The notes beneath the pieces are model-generated. The model was not told the origin of the DNA, searched no databases, and saw only the letters and a list, made by a program, of their open reading frames with translations. This document shows, piece by piece, positions 1-9,524 of a stretch of DNA of 64,000 bases. This DNA comes from Burkholderia sp. IMCC1007. Lineage in GTDB: Bacteria; Pseudomonadota; Gammaproteobacteria; Burkholderiales; Burkholderiaceae. Each line of letters begins with the position of its first letter. Position 1 is the stretch's first letter. The stretch covers positions 1 through 64,000 of the forward strand of contig NZ_JAPVQY010000035.1 of the NCBI RefSeq assembly GCF_027257875.1, given 5' to 3'. Both the position numbers and the translations under genes were made by a program.

Positions 1-540
1 CATGAGGCGGTCGTTGATCTCGGGCGGTCGCACGTGAATGCTGACCATGTCGGGAATCGCCCCCCGCCGATCGGTGCCGCGCGATCGCGGCAGGCGCTTG
101 TTGCGGTGCTGGCGCAGGCAGGCAATCAGCTCGCGGCGCAGCTCGCCGCGGGGCTGGGCGTAGATGGCGTTGTAAATCGTTTCGTGGGACACGTGCAGGC
201 TCGGATCGTCGGGGAAGGTGCGCTTCAGGGTAGCTGCAATCTCCTGCGGGGACCACTGTCGCTCGCGCAAGCGCTGGCAAACGACACCCCAGAGAATCGA
301 GTCGGGAGCGAGCTTAAGCGCAGGGCGCGCGGCCTGCCGTCGAATGTTGCGGGACGCTTGGGCTACATGTGGGCAGTACAGGCCGTCGGTCTGCGTGTTG
401 CGGGCCAGTTCGCGACTCAACGTCGAGGGTGCGCGATTGAGCTTGCGGGCGATCGCCCGCAAGCTCAATCCCTCATCCCGCCAGAAGTCGAATCTCATAC
501 GTTCTTCAGGTTGCAGTTGTTGGTACGTTCTCTTTGCCAT
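1..540 (-). CDS. IS30-family transposase, N-terminal part (cut by window edge)
   Basis: DDE transposase of the IS30 family, which moves its element by binding the terminal repeats and cutting and joining DNA. The frame starts with ATG at 540 and stays open for 180 codons to the window edge, so the C-terminal catalytic part is outside. The protein opens MAKRTYQQLQPEERMRFDFW, followed by a helix-turn-helix (LSLRAIARKLNRAPSTLSREL, about residues 26-46, one of the typical IS30 marks). SHETIYNAIYAQPRGELRR lies near residues 125-143. No internal stop or frameshift is visible, so the copy may be intact beyond the edge. It sits downstream of the polyol operon in the same orientation. Family assignment is firm; activity cannot be judged. 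Confidence 0.9.
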   Translation of the reverse strand, partial: MAKRTYQQLQPEERMRFDFWRDEGLSLRAIARKLNRAPSTLSRELARNTQTDGLYCPHVAQASRNIRRQAARPALKLAPDSILWGVVCQRLRERQWSPQEIAATLKRTFPDDPSLHVSHETIYNAIYAQPRGELRRELIACLRQHRNKRLPRSRGTDRRGAIPDMVSIHVRPPEINDRLM

Positions 541-592
541 TCACGGAATTTACCGGCTGGCGAGAGTGTTGCACTTCAGATTTGAGACCGCC
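1..592 (-). mobile_element. IS30-family insertion sequence, transposase-proximal end
   Basis: The element covers the transposase frame plus its short 5' flank. The stretch at about 566-592 (gagtgttgcacttcagattt and the next bases) has the position expected of a terminal inverted repeat, just upstream of the transposase ATG. Its partner repeat and any target duplication lie outside the window, so this boundary is an estimate. From 593 to 837 I see no gene, only spacer between the element and the 3' end of the polyol operon. Confidence 0.5.
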
Positions 593-837
593 CTTTCTAA
601 CCGGATACCTCGGTGTTTAAAGCCACACAGTCACGTAAAGCGACGTTGGATGCCCCCGGGCTAAAGCGACGCGCTCGTTGACCACATGGCCCGGTGCCTG
701 CATCCGAGCCTGACCGACGCGCAATCCACCATCGATACGCGCAGCCGTCATGCCCGGCACGCAGAGTCTGCCGCGATGGCAAACCGTCTCCCGGTGATCG
801 ACTGAAACGTCAGCGCGCGCGCCGCATCGTCACCCCC

Positions 838-1947
<1,110 letters not shown>

Positions 1948-2009
1948 GATCTGTCTCCGTTCGTTCGTGATGCGCCGCGTGGCACGCGGCGCGCAATCGT
2001 TCGTAGTTG

Positions 2010-2708
2010 CTAGTTGGGCAGCACCGCACCCGTCGCCTGCCAGCGCGCGACGTAGCCGGGCAGCTCGTGCATGTCGTCGAATACGTGACGCGCGCCGATG
2101 CTGCGCAACGCGTCGATCTGGGCGGCCGATGCGTGCCCGCCGCCAATGAAGCCGAGCACGGTCATGCCGGCCGCGGCGGCCGCGGTGATGCCGGCCACGC
2201 TGTCCTCGACGACGAGGCATTGCGCGGGCACGACGCCGAGCGTGTGCGCGGCCGCGAGATACACGTCGGGCGCCGGCTTCGGGCGCGCGACGGCGTCCGC
2301 GCAGAACATCCGGTCGCCGAAGAAACGTGCGAGGCCGGTGCGCGCGAGCGCCGCCTCGACGTACGCGCGGTAGCTGTTGCTCGCGCATGCGGTGGTCAGC
2401 GTGATCGCGGCGAGCGCTTCGTCGATGCCGTCGACCATCGGCGCGTTGACGGCCGCCGCCTCGACCGCGCGGCGAATCGCGTCGACGTCGTCGGCCGACA
2501 GCGTGCGCCCGAGCGCTTCGCTCGCGCCGGCCAGCACGCGCTCGATGCGCAGCCCGAGCAGCGGCATCACCGCCGGCCGCGCATCGATACCCGGCCAGCG
2601 CGCATCGAGTTCGCGCACGAGCACGTCGGCGGCCACGGCCTCGCTGTCGATCAGCACGCCATCGCAATCGCAGATCAGCACGTTCGTCCGTTCGCTTGCG
2701 CCGCTCAT
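2010..2708 (-). CDS. HAD-superfamily sugar-phosphate phosphatase-like protein
   Basis: Beta-phosphoglucomutase/phosphatase-type HAD hydrolase of 232 aa. Motif I DCDGVLIDS is at residues 14-22, with the nucleophile Asp14 and acid/base Asp16. The loop with VARPKPAPDVY carries the conserved lysine, and VVEDSVAGI holds the acidic metal-binding motif. Its ATG overlaps the stop of the upstream permease gene as ATGA, and the ATPase gene follows, so it is translated as part of the transport operon. Likely roles are clearing a toxic sugar phosphate or acting as a mutase. The substrate is not readable from sequence. The family is certain; the pathway role is inferred from position. Confidence 0.85.
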   Translation of the reverse strand: MSGASERTNVLICDCDGVLIDSEAVAADVLVRELDARWPGIDARPAVMPLLGLRIERVLAGASEALGRTLSADDVDAIRRAVEAAAVNAPMVDGIDEALAAITLTTACASNSYRAYVEAALARTGLARFFGDRMFCADAVARPKPAPDVYLAAAHTLGVVPAQCLVVEDSVAGITAAAAAGMTVLGFIGGGHASAAQIDALRSIGARHVFDDMHELPGYVARWQATGAVLPN

Positions 2709-3556
2709 TTGACGGCCCCGAACGTGAGCCCGCGCACGAGCTGCTTCTGCGACAGCCAGCCGACGATCAGGATCGGCGCGACCGCGAGCAGCGATGCCGC
2801 GGACAGCTTCGCCCAGAACAAGCCTTCGGGGCTCGAGTACGACGCGATGAACACGGTCAGCGGCGCCGCGTTCGAGCTCGACAGGTTGATGCTCCAGAAC
2901 GCCTCGTTCCACGACAGGATCACGAGCAGCAGCGCGGTGGACGCGAGCCCCGGCAGCGCCATCGGCATCAGCAGATAGACGATCTCCTGCCACGTCGACG
3001 CGCCGTCGATGCGCCCGGCTTCGAGGATGTCCTTCGGGATCTCGTTGAAATACGTGAAGGTCATCCACACCGCGATCGGCAGGTTGATCAGCGTGTAGAC
3101 GATCACGAGCCCCGACACGGTATCGAGCAGCCCCGCGTTCTTCCACAGCAGATAGATCGGCACCAGCACGCCGACCGACGGCATCATCTTGGTCGACAGC
3201 ATCCACAGCAGCACTTTCTGCGTGCGGTGGTTCGGGAAGAACGCCATCGCGTACGCGGCCGGCACCGCCAGCAGCAGCGAGATCGCCGTGACGCCGGCCG
3301 AGATCAGTACCGAATTCCATGCGAACGCGAAGTAGTTGCTGCGCGCGAACACCTCGCGGAAGCTGTCGAGCGTCGGCATGAAGAACAGCGACGATGCGTA
3401 CGCCTGCTGCTCGGTCTTGAACGCGGTGATCGCCATCCAGAAGATCGGGAAGAACAGCAGCAGTGCGATGAGCCACGCGAGCGCGCCGGGCAGCGCGCGC
3501 CGCACGAGGTCGAATGCAGCCGGCGCGCGCCGGCCTGCCAAGGTCAGGTCGCTCAT
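2705..3556 (-). CDS. Polyol/sugar ABC transporter permease (MalG type)
   Basis: Inner-membrane permease of a carbohydrate-uptake ABC transporter, 283 aa with about six membrane spans. The cytoplasmic EAA loop reads ILEAGRIDGASTWQEIVYLL and contacts the ATPase. The first span is preceded by a short basic N-terminus, and the protein ends in FGAVK, both usual for MalG-type subunits. Its ATG overlaps the stop of the other permease gene (ATGA), and its own stop overlaps the HAD gene in the same way, which points to translational coupling. It pairs with the 3553-4500 permease. Confidence 0.92.
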   Translation of the reverse strand: MSDLTLAGRRAPAAFDLVRRALPGALAWLIALLLFFPIFWMAITAFKTEQQAYASSLFFMPTLDSFREVFARSNYFAFAWNSVLISAGVTAISLLLAVPAAYAMAFFPNHRTQKVLLWMLSTKMMPSVGVLVPIYLLWKNAGLLDTVSGLVIVYTLINLPIAVWMTFTYFNEIPKDILEAGRIDGASTWQEIVYLLMPMALPGLASTALLLVILSWNEAFWSINLSSSNAAPLTVFIASYSSPEGLFWAKLSAASLLAVAPILIVGWLSQKQLVRGLTFGAVK

Positions 3557-4500
3557 TTTTCGTACTCCCCTTTCAGGTTGCGCGCGAGCATCCGCACGAG
3601 GAAGAACGACACGACGTTCGCGACCACGACGGCGATGATGCCGCCCGCGGACGCGAGGCCGACGTCGAACTGCTGCAGGCCGAGCGCATAGATCAGGTAC
3701 GACAGGTTGGTGGTCGCGTCGCCCGGGCCGCCGCCCGTCGTCGTGTAGATCTCCGCGAAGATCGACAGCAGGAAGATGGTCTCCATCATCACGACCACGG
3801 CGATCGCGCGCTTCAGGTGCGGCAGCGTGATGTAGAAGAACATCGCGATCGGGCCGGCGCCGTCGATGCGCGCGGCTTCCTTCTGCTCCTGGTCGAGCGA
3901 CTGGATCGCGGTGAACAGGATCAGGAACGCGAACGGCAGCCATTGCCATGCGACGATCATGATCACGGCGGTGAGCGGGTAATCGGCGAACCAGTCGACC
4001 GGCGTCATCCCGAGCGCGCGCATCGCGTTCGCGACGAGCCCGTACACCGGATGCAGGATCATGTTCTTCCAGATCAGCGCGGCAACCGTCGGCATCACGA
4101 AGAACGGCGCGATCGCGAGCAGCCGCGCGATGCCCTGCCCGTAGAACTTGCGGTCGAACAGCACGGCCATCAGCACGCCGCCGACCACCGTGATCGCGAG
4201 CACCGCGCCGATCAGCACGAGCGTGTGCCAGATCGCCGGCAGGAACGACGGATCGGTCGCGAGGAAGCGGTAGTTGTCGAACCCGGCGAAGCCCTTCACG
4301 TCCGGGTTCAGCAGGTTGTAGCGCGAGAACGAATACCAGATCGTCATCGCGAGCGGAATCGACATCCACAGCAGCAGCACCGCGACGGACGGCGAGACGA
4401 GCCAGCGTGCGCCGCCCCGTGTGCGGCGCGGTGCGCCCGGCGGCGACGCCGCGTCGCCGACCGACGGCGCGTGGCTCAGGGGAAGACGTAAGTGACGCAT
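3553..4500 (-). CDS. Polyol/sugar ABC transporter permease (MalF type)
   Basis: First inner-membrane permease of the importer, 315 aa, about six membrane spans, with the EAA loop EAARIDGAGPIAMFFYITLP. I chose the ATG at 4500 because GGAGG sits 10 bases upstream; a longer open frame exists to 4569 but lacks a comparable ribosome site. The first 40 residues are proline- and arginine-rich and probably cytosolic. The stop overlaps the next permease start. Together with the binding protein and ATPase it resembles the SmoEFGK sorbitol/mannitol transporter group. Confidence 0.92.
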   Translation of the reverse strand: MRHLRLPLSHAPSVGDAASPPGAPRRTRGGARWLVSPSVAVLLLWMSIPLAMTIWYSFSRYNLLNPDVKGFAGFDNYRFLATDPSFLPAIWHTLVLIGAVLAITVVGGVLMAVLFDRKFYGQGIARLLAIAPFFVMPTVAALIWKNMILHPVYGLVANAMRALGMTPVDWFADYPLTAVIMIVAWQWLPFAFLILFTAIQSLDQEQKEAARIDGAGPIAMFFYITLPHLKRAIAVVVMMETIFLLSIFAEIYTTTGGGPGDATTNLSYLIYALGLQQFDVGLASAGGIIAVVVANVVSFFLVRMLARNLKGEYEK

Positions 4501-4605
4501 GATCGGAGTCCCTCCAGTTGAGGCGCGGGCGCGAACGGCTGCCCGCCTTTCTGCTGACGCGACACGCATCCGTGCGCAATGAGGCGCACGGTGCGGGCCG
4601 CCGCG

Positions 4606-5931
4606 TTACTTCTTGTAGCCGGCCTGGCGCACCGCGCGATCCGCGGCGGCCTGTCCGGCGGCGAGCGCCTGGTCGACCGGCATCTGGCCGGCCACCGCGC
4701 CGGCAATCGCCTGACCAACCACCGTGCCGAACGACTGGAATTCAGGAATCCCGACGTACTGCACGCCCGTGTACGGCACCTTCTTCAGCGACGGATCGTT
4801 CGGGTCGGCCGTCTCGATCGCCTTCAGCACGAAGTCCGAGAACGGCGCGGCAGTCTTGTACTCGGCGCGCTGATACGTCGACGTACGCGTGCCCGGCGGC
4901 ACCGACGCCCAGCCTTCGTCCTTGCCGACCATCTCGATGTACTGCTTCGACGTCGCCCACGCGATGAACTTGCGCGCGGCGTCCTGCTGCTTCGACGTCT
5001 TCGGCACGGCCAGCGCCCACGCCCACAGCCAGTGCGAGCCCTTCGGCGTCGCGGCGACCGGTGCGGCCGCGAAGCCGATCTTGTCGGCGACCTGCGACTG
5101 CTGTTTGTTATAGAGCATCCCGGCCGCGACCGTCGCGTCGATCCACATCGCGCACTTGCCCGATGCGGTCAGCGTCAGGTTCTCGTTGAAGCCGTTCGAA
5201 CTCGCTCCCGGCGGGCCGTCTTTCTTCAGCAGATTCACGTAGAACGTGATCGCCTTCTTCCATTCGGGCGACGTGAGCTGCGCGTTCCAGTTCTCGTCGA
5301 ACCAGCGTCCGCCGAACGTGTTCACGACCGTCGACACGTACGCCATGTTCTCGCCCCAGCCGGCCTTGCCGCGCAGGCAGATCCCGTAGGTGCCCTTCGA
5401 CTTGTCGGTCAGCTTGTCCGCAAATTCGGCGATCTGTTCGTAGGTCGGCTGGTCGGGCATCTTCAGCCCCTTCGCCGCGAACAGGTCCTTGCGGTAGAAC
5501 GTCATCGAGCTTTCGACGTAGAACGGCAGCGCGTACAGCTGGCCGTTGTACGACAGGCTGTCGCGCGCGGTCTTCACGATGTCGTTCAGGTCGTAGTCGG
5601 CGGGCAGCCCGGTGATCGGCGCGAGCCAGCCGCGCTTGCCCCACTGCGGCGTTTCATAGGTGCCGATCGCCATCACGTCAAACTGGCCGCTGCCGGTCGT
5701 GATGTCGGTGGTCGCGCGCTGGCGCAGCACGTTCTCCTCGAGGATCACCCAGTTCAGCTTGATGTCGGGATTCGCCTTCTCGAACGCCGGCGACAGCTTC
5801 TTCAACTCGATCATGTCAGGGTTGTTCAGCGTCGCGATCGTCAGCGTGCCGGCGGACGCCGCGCAGGTCGCCGTCGCGAGCGCGGCTCCGGCGAAACAGC
5901 GTGCGGCGGCGTCGAGCATCTTTCGTTGCAT
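4606..5931 (-). CDS. Periplasmic polyol/sugar-binding protein of ABC transporter
   Basis: Extracellular solute-binding protein, family 1, that captures substrate in the periplasm and delivers it to the permeases. It is 441 aa. An N-terminal signal peptide (MQRKMLDAAARCFAGAALAT, then a cleavable ASA site near residue 27) leads into GTLTIATLNNPDMIELKKL. The internal sequences NWVILEENVLRQRATTDI and FDVMAIGTYETPQWG resemble SmoE-like sorbitol/mannitol binders as I remember them. It lies 105 bases upstream of the first permease gene. That gap probably allows higher expression than the membrane subunits, as is common for binding proteins. A polyol substrate is likely, but the exact one is unproven. 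Confidence 0.9.
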   Translation of the reverse strand: MQRKMLDAAARCFAGAALATATCAASAGTLTIATLNNPDMIELKKLSPAFEKANPDIKLNWVILEENVLRQRATTDITTGSGQFDVMAIGTYETPQWGKRGWLAPITGLPADYDLNDIVKTARDSLSYNGQLYALPFYVESSMTFYRKDLFAAKGLKMPDQPTYEQIAEFADKLTDKSKGTYGICLRGKAGWGENMAYVSTVVNTFGGRWFDENWNAQLTSPEWKKAITFYVNLLKKDGPPGASSNGFNENLTLTASGKCAMWIDATVAAGMLYNKQQSQVADKIGFAAAPVAATPKGSHWLWAWALAVPKTSKQQDAARKFIAWATSKQYIEMVGKDEGWASVPPGTRTSTYQRAEYKTAAPFSDFVLKAIETADPNDPSLKKVPYTGVQYVGIPEFQSFGTVVGQAIAGAVAGQMPVDQALAAGQAAADRAVRQAGYKK

Positions 5932-6013
5932 GGCATGTCTCCTGTGATTGTTCGAACTGCGTCGTTATTGCATCGTTATTGCGTCGTCATTGCGTCGTGT
6001 CCTTCGCGGCCCG

Positions 6014-7378
6014 TCACACCCGCCGCTGCATTCCGCACGCGCGCGCATAGTGCGCGATCACGTCGCGTATCCGGTGGCGCACCCATGCGCGCGGCTCTTT
6101 CGCGAGATCGCCCGCGCGGCACGCCGCGTACACGTCCGGCAGCCACTGCGCGACGAGCGTTTCCGGCACCGGTTGCCGCGCGAGGTTGTCGAACATCTGC
6201 TCGACCGCCGCCGCGACGGCCGGCTGCAGCCAGTAGTAACGGATCCGGTCGCTGTAGCTGAACTGGCGCGCAAGCCGCTGCTCGGTCTCGTCGCCGCGGT
6301 AGTACGGCGCCCAATGCTCGGGTTGCGCGCGCATCGCGGCGTCGACCACGTCGCGCAGCCGCGAACGCTGCGCGGCGTCGTCGATCAGCGCGTCCTCGAT
6401 GAAGGTCAGCGCGAACAGCGCCTCGCGCAGCGCGAAGGTCAGCGCGGGGCCGACCTTCAGTATGGCGAAGTGATCGCGCACGAGCGCGGCGAGCGCGCCT
6501 TCGGTCTGATAGTCGGTCGAATGCGCTTCGAACACGAGGCGCGGCGTGCGCAGGATGCTTGCGCCGAGCGATGCGGCCTTCGTGCTGTCGTAGTCGAGCA
6601 CGTGGCGATCGTCGAAGTCGACGCCCGGCTGCGCGACGATCGCGACCACGCGCGTCCACGCGTCGTCGAGCCCCGCCGCCGCCAACGCGCTGCGGTGCGC
6701 GTCGAGTGTCGCGGCGATGCTGTCGCTGCGCGTGACCGCGATCTGCGCGATCGCGTCGCCGCTTGCGTCATTGCCGGCCGCGCCGCTCACCTCGCCGCCC
6801 GGCGTCGGCACTTCGGTGCCGATCACGTAGACGGGCGCGGTGCCGGCCCGCGCCGCCGCGTCTTCCGCTGCGCGACACAGCTCGGCCGCACGCGCGGCTA
6901 TCGTGCGATCGTCGAGCCGCGCGGGGTCGTCCGCGCACGCCATGCTGGCATCGAGATGAATCTTTTCGAACCCGGCTTCGACGTAGGCCGCGACCATCGC
7001 AGCCGCTTCGCGCATCGCGTCGGCCGCGCGGCGGTGTCGCCACGGATTGGGGCCCAGATGATCGCCGCCGAGCACGAGCGCCGACGGCGCGAGCCCGCAG
7101 CGCTGCGCAATCGCATCGACGTCGCGCCGGAAATCGGCCGGCGTCATGCCCGTATAGCCGCCGAGATGATTCACCTGGTTGCAGGTCGCCTCGATCAAGA
7201 GCGGCGAGCCGTCGGCGCGCGCGGCTTCGCATGCGGCTTCCAGCACGAGCCGGTGCGCGCTGCAAATCGAATAGATGCCACGCTGTGCGTCCGCGCGGTT
7301 CGCGTCGAAGATCATCCGCAGCACGGCGTCGGCATGCGCGATGCGCGCGCGCTCGGCGGTGGGGGTCAAGCCGGACAT
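6014..7378 (-). CDS. gatZ: GatZ/KbaZ-like protein; candidate D-tagatose-6-phosphate 4-epimerase
   Basis: 454-aa member of the GatZ/KbaZ family, first described as the non-catalytic subunit of class II tagatose-bisphosphate aldolase. Recognisable stretches include GIYSICSAHRLVLEAACEAA, EATCNQVNHLGGYTGMTP, LGGDHLGPNPWRH and FEKIHLDASMACADDP. The histidines in GGDH and KIHLDAS fit a metal-dependent TIM-barrel site. No GatY/KbaY catalytic partner is encoded in this operon. Family members that work alone in polyol operons of Agrobacterium are known as tagatose-6-phosphate 4-epimerases, making fructose 6-phosphate. That role fits here with a dehydrogenase and a kinase as neighbours, but it is an inference. 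Its start overlaps the end of the kinase gene by 13 bases. Confidence 0.85.
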   Translation of the reverse strand: MSGLTPTAERARIAHADAVLRMIFDANRADAQRGIYSICSAHRLVLEAACEAARADGSPLLIEATCNQVNHLGGYTGMTPADFRRDVDAIAQRCGLAPSALVLGGDHLGPNPWRHRRAADAMREAAAMVAAYVEAGFEKIHLDASMACADDPARLDDRTIAARAAELCRAAEDAAARAGTAPVYVIGTEVPTPGGEVSGAAGNDASGDAIAQIAVTRSDSIAATLDAHRSALAAAGLDDAWTRVVAIVAQPGVDFDDRHVLDYDSTKAASLGASILRTPRLVFEAHSTDYQTEGALAALVRDHFAILKVGPALTFALREALFALTFIEDALIDDAAQRSRLRDVVDAAMRAQPEHWAPYYRGDETEQRLARQFSYSDRIRYYWLQPAVAAAVEQMFDNLARQPVPETLVAQWLPDVYAACRAGDLAKEPRAWVRHRIRDVIAHYARACGMQRRV

Positions 7379-8322
7379 GCGATACCTCGTTCGGTCAGGA
7401 AACGGTCGATCTCGGCGGCGCCGCTGTTGCCCTCCATCGGGCCGCGCCGCGTGACCGCGATCGCGCCGGCCGCGTTCGCACGGCGCAATGCCACATCGAT
7501 CGGCAGGCCGGCCACCAGGCTCGCGACCAGCGTGCCGCCGAAGCAGTCGCCGGCGCCCGTCGGGTCGAGTTCGTCGACGACGTACGCGGCCGCATCGACG
7601 CGGCTTGCGCGATCGAACGCGACGCTGCCTTGGGCGCCGCGCTTGAGCACGACGCGCTCGAGCAACGGATGCGTCGCGAGCAAGCCCGCGATCGCCCGCT
7701 CGGCCGGCTGCGGCCCGCAGAAGAACGGCAGGTCGGCCTCGCTCGGCAGGAACAGGTGGCACGCGGCGAGCATCTCGTCGAGCGCCGCGCGCATCGGGCG
7801 GAAGCTCAGCATCTCGGGCCGCACGTTCGGATCGAACGACACCTTCGCGCCGGCGCGCGCCGCCTCGATCACGCCGCGCTGCACCGCCGCGATCGCCGAT
7901 TCGCTCGTCAGCGACGAGCCCATCACGTGGAAGTAGCGGCAGCCGCCGAACATCGCGGCGTCGACGTCGGATGCATCGACGCAGGCGGCCGCACTGGTGG
8001 ACAGCGCAAACACGAAGCTGCGCGACCCGTCGTCGCGATACGCGACGAACGCGGTGCCGGTCGGGCGTGCGACGCGGCGGATGCGCGCGACGTCGACGCC
8101 GTCGCGTGCGAGCCGTGCGACGATCGCGTCGCCGAACGCATCGCGACCGACGCAGCCCGCATACGCGACGCGCGCGCCGAGCCGCGCGGCCTGGTCGGCG
8201 AAGATCGCCGGCGCGCCGCTCGGAAACGGCCCGGCGAACAGGCCCGGCGTGTCGAAACCCTGGCCACGCTCGGCGGCGACGAATTCGGCCAGCAGTTCGC
8301 CGGCGACGACGATCTCGGCCAT
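7366..8322 (-). CDS. PfkB-family carbohydrate kinase
   Basis: Ribokinase/fructokinase-type sugar kinase, 318 aa. It phosphorylates a free ketose with ATP in the cytosol. The C-terminal PfkB signature DPTGAGDC is at residues 253-260, with the catalytic Asp259. An N-terminal glycine-rich stretch (PFPSGAPAIFADQAARLG) corresponds to the first PfkB motif. The ATG at 8322 is preceded by GAGGAGGG about 10 bases upstream and was preferred over an upstream ATG at 8367 that would add only basic residues. In this operon the likely substrate is fructose or tagatose produced by the neighbouring dehydrogenase. Confidence 0.9.
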   Translation of the reverse strand: MAEIVVAGELLAEFVAAERGQGFDTPGLFAGPFPSGAPAIFADQAARLGARVAYAGCVGRDAFGDAIVARLARDGVDVARIRRVARPTGTAFVAYRDDGSRSFVFALSTSAAACVDASDVDAAMFGGCRYFHVMGSSLTSESAIAAVQRGVIEAARAGAKVSFDPNVRPEMLSFRPMRAALDEMLAACHLFLPSEADLPFFCGPQPAERAIAGLLATHPLLERVVLKRGAQGSVAFDRASRVDAAAYVVDELDPTGAGDCFGGTLVASLVAGLPIDVALRRANAAGAIAVTRRGPMEGNSGAAEIDRFLTERGIACPA

Positions 8323-8418
8323 CAGGCGAGCCCTCCTCGTGCGCCGGCGGGCGCGGCGTGCGGCCATGCCGCCGCATCGCGGGCCGGCTGGCGAATGGCG
8401 CGTGCGAGCGGCGCCATA

Positions 8419-9195
8419 TCAGCTCATCCAGTTGCCGCCGTCGACGTTCAGCGTCTGGGCGGTGATGTAGTCGGCGTCGGCCGACGCGAGAAACAGCGCG
8501 GCACCGGTCAGGTCGCCCGGCACGCCCATGCGGCCGAGCGGCACGGCTTCGCCCACGAGCCGCTTCTTCTCGCCGAGCGGCCGGTTCTCGTAGCGCGCGA
8601 ACAGCGCATCGACCTGTTCCCACATCGGCGTGTCGACCACGCCCGGGGCGATGCCGTTCACGTTGATCCGGTGCGGCGCGAGCGCGAGCGCGGCGGACTG
8701 CGTGTAGCTGATCACCGCGGCCTTGGTCGCGCAGTAGTGCGAAACGAGTGCCTCGCCGCGACGCCCTGCCTGCGACGACATGTTGACGATCTTGCCGCCG
8801 CGGCCCTGCTCGACCATCCGCTGCGCGACGGCCTGCATCAAAAAGAACAGCCCTTTCACGTTGACCGAGAACAGCCGGTCGAACACGTCCCACGATTCGT
8901 CGAGGAGCGGGCGCATGTCGAACAGCGCCGCGTTGTTGAACAGGATGTCGACGCCGCCGAAGCGCTCGACCGCCGTGGTGACGATCCGTTCGATGTCGTC
9001 GCGGCGCGTGACGTCCGCGGTGACCGCCACCGCGCGGCCGGGATTCGCTTCGATCAGCCGCGCAAGCGACCCGCTCGGCGGTTTCACGTCGACCAGCACG
9101 CAGCGCGCGCCCTCGTCCAGATAGCGTTGCGCGACCGCTTCGCCGATGCCGCTTGCCGCGCCCGTCAGGATCGCGACCTTGTTGTCCAGTCTCAC
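8419..9195 (-). CDS. SDR polyol (sorbitol/galactitol-type) dehydrogenase
   Basis: Classical short-chain dehydrogenase of 258 aa that probably oxidises an alditol to a ketose with NAD+. The cofactor motif TGAASGIG is at residues 11-18, NNAA at 87-90, catalytic Ser near 141 and the YCATK motif with Tyr154 and Lys158. The C-terminus (TLNVDGGNWMS) resembles sorbitol dehydrogenases of the SmoS group. The start codon is GTG at 9195, with GGAGAC seven bases upstream; no nearby ATG fits. It is the first gene of the polyol operon, so the promoter must lie in 9196-9524. Confidence 0.9.
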   Translation of the reverse strand: MRLDNKVAILTGAASGIGEAVAQRYLDEGARCVLVDVKPPSGSLARLIEANPGRAVAVTADVTRRDDIERIVTTAVERFGGVDILFNNAALFDMRPLLDESWDVFDRLFSVNVKGLFFLMQAVAQRMVEQGRGGKIVNMSSQAGRRGEALVSHYCATKAAVISYTQSAALALAPHRINVNGIAPGVVDTPMWEQVDALFARYENRPLGEKKRLVGEAVPLGRMGVPGDLTGAALFLASADADYITAQTLNVDGGNWMS

Positions 9196-9524
9196 TGGTT
9201 GTCTCCGGTTCGTTCTGCTGGATGAAGGCCGCGAGGTGAGCGAACGCTCGCTAGCCGATCAATTGCTCTGTTGGTGATCGAATGATCGGATACGCGATTC
9301 GCGCTGTCAAGGCGACCTGGCGGCTTTCGATGATGCGCTGCGGCACGGCGGCATGGGCCGCGCGCGGGGGACGCGCGCCTGGCAAGGCGCGGCGCGGTGG
9401 GTGCGGCGCGGCTGAAGCGGCGCTGAAGGGGACGGAGTGCGGGCCGAACCGAGAATTCGCGCTGCACGGGGACGGGATACGTTATATCATCGCGATACTT
9501 CGTTTCATTCGCGTGCTTCACGCC
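9196..9524. promoter_or_regulatory. Divergent promoter region, polyol operon versus zur-znu operon
   Basis: This 329-base spacer separates the minus-strand polyol operon from plus-strand zur. No coding frame here is convincing. On the polyol side the bases gagcgaacgctc (about 9238-9249) form a small inverted repeat (GAGCG, AA, CGCTC) roughly 45 bases before the dehydrogenase start, which could be an operator or leader hairpin. No dedicated polyol regulator gene is adjacent, which is unusual for such an operon. The zur side holds the AT-rich site described separately. Confidence 0.5.
9476..9498 (+). promoter_or_regulatory. Candidate Zur operator / promoter of zur-znuACB
   Basis: The bases gatacgttatatcatcgcga, just 27 bases before the zur start, are AT-rich in a GC-rich spacer. 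They contain GTTATATCAT, a partial match to the GTTATAnTATAAC core of Zur boxes. The right half-site is degenerate, so the match is only moderate. Position and autoregulation in related systems support the call. Confidence 0.35.

Noticed and set aside
4579-7936. Long plus-strand frames opposite the binding protein and GatZ genes
   Set aside because: The composition is that of GC-rich antisense frames, and they would overlap confidently assigned genes over their full length.
9282-9524. Longer Zur starting at 9282
   Set aside because: The extra 81 residues are Arg/Gly-rich without Fur homology and would cover the promoter; ATG 9525 gives the normal Fur-family length.
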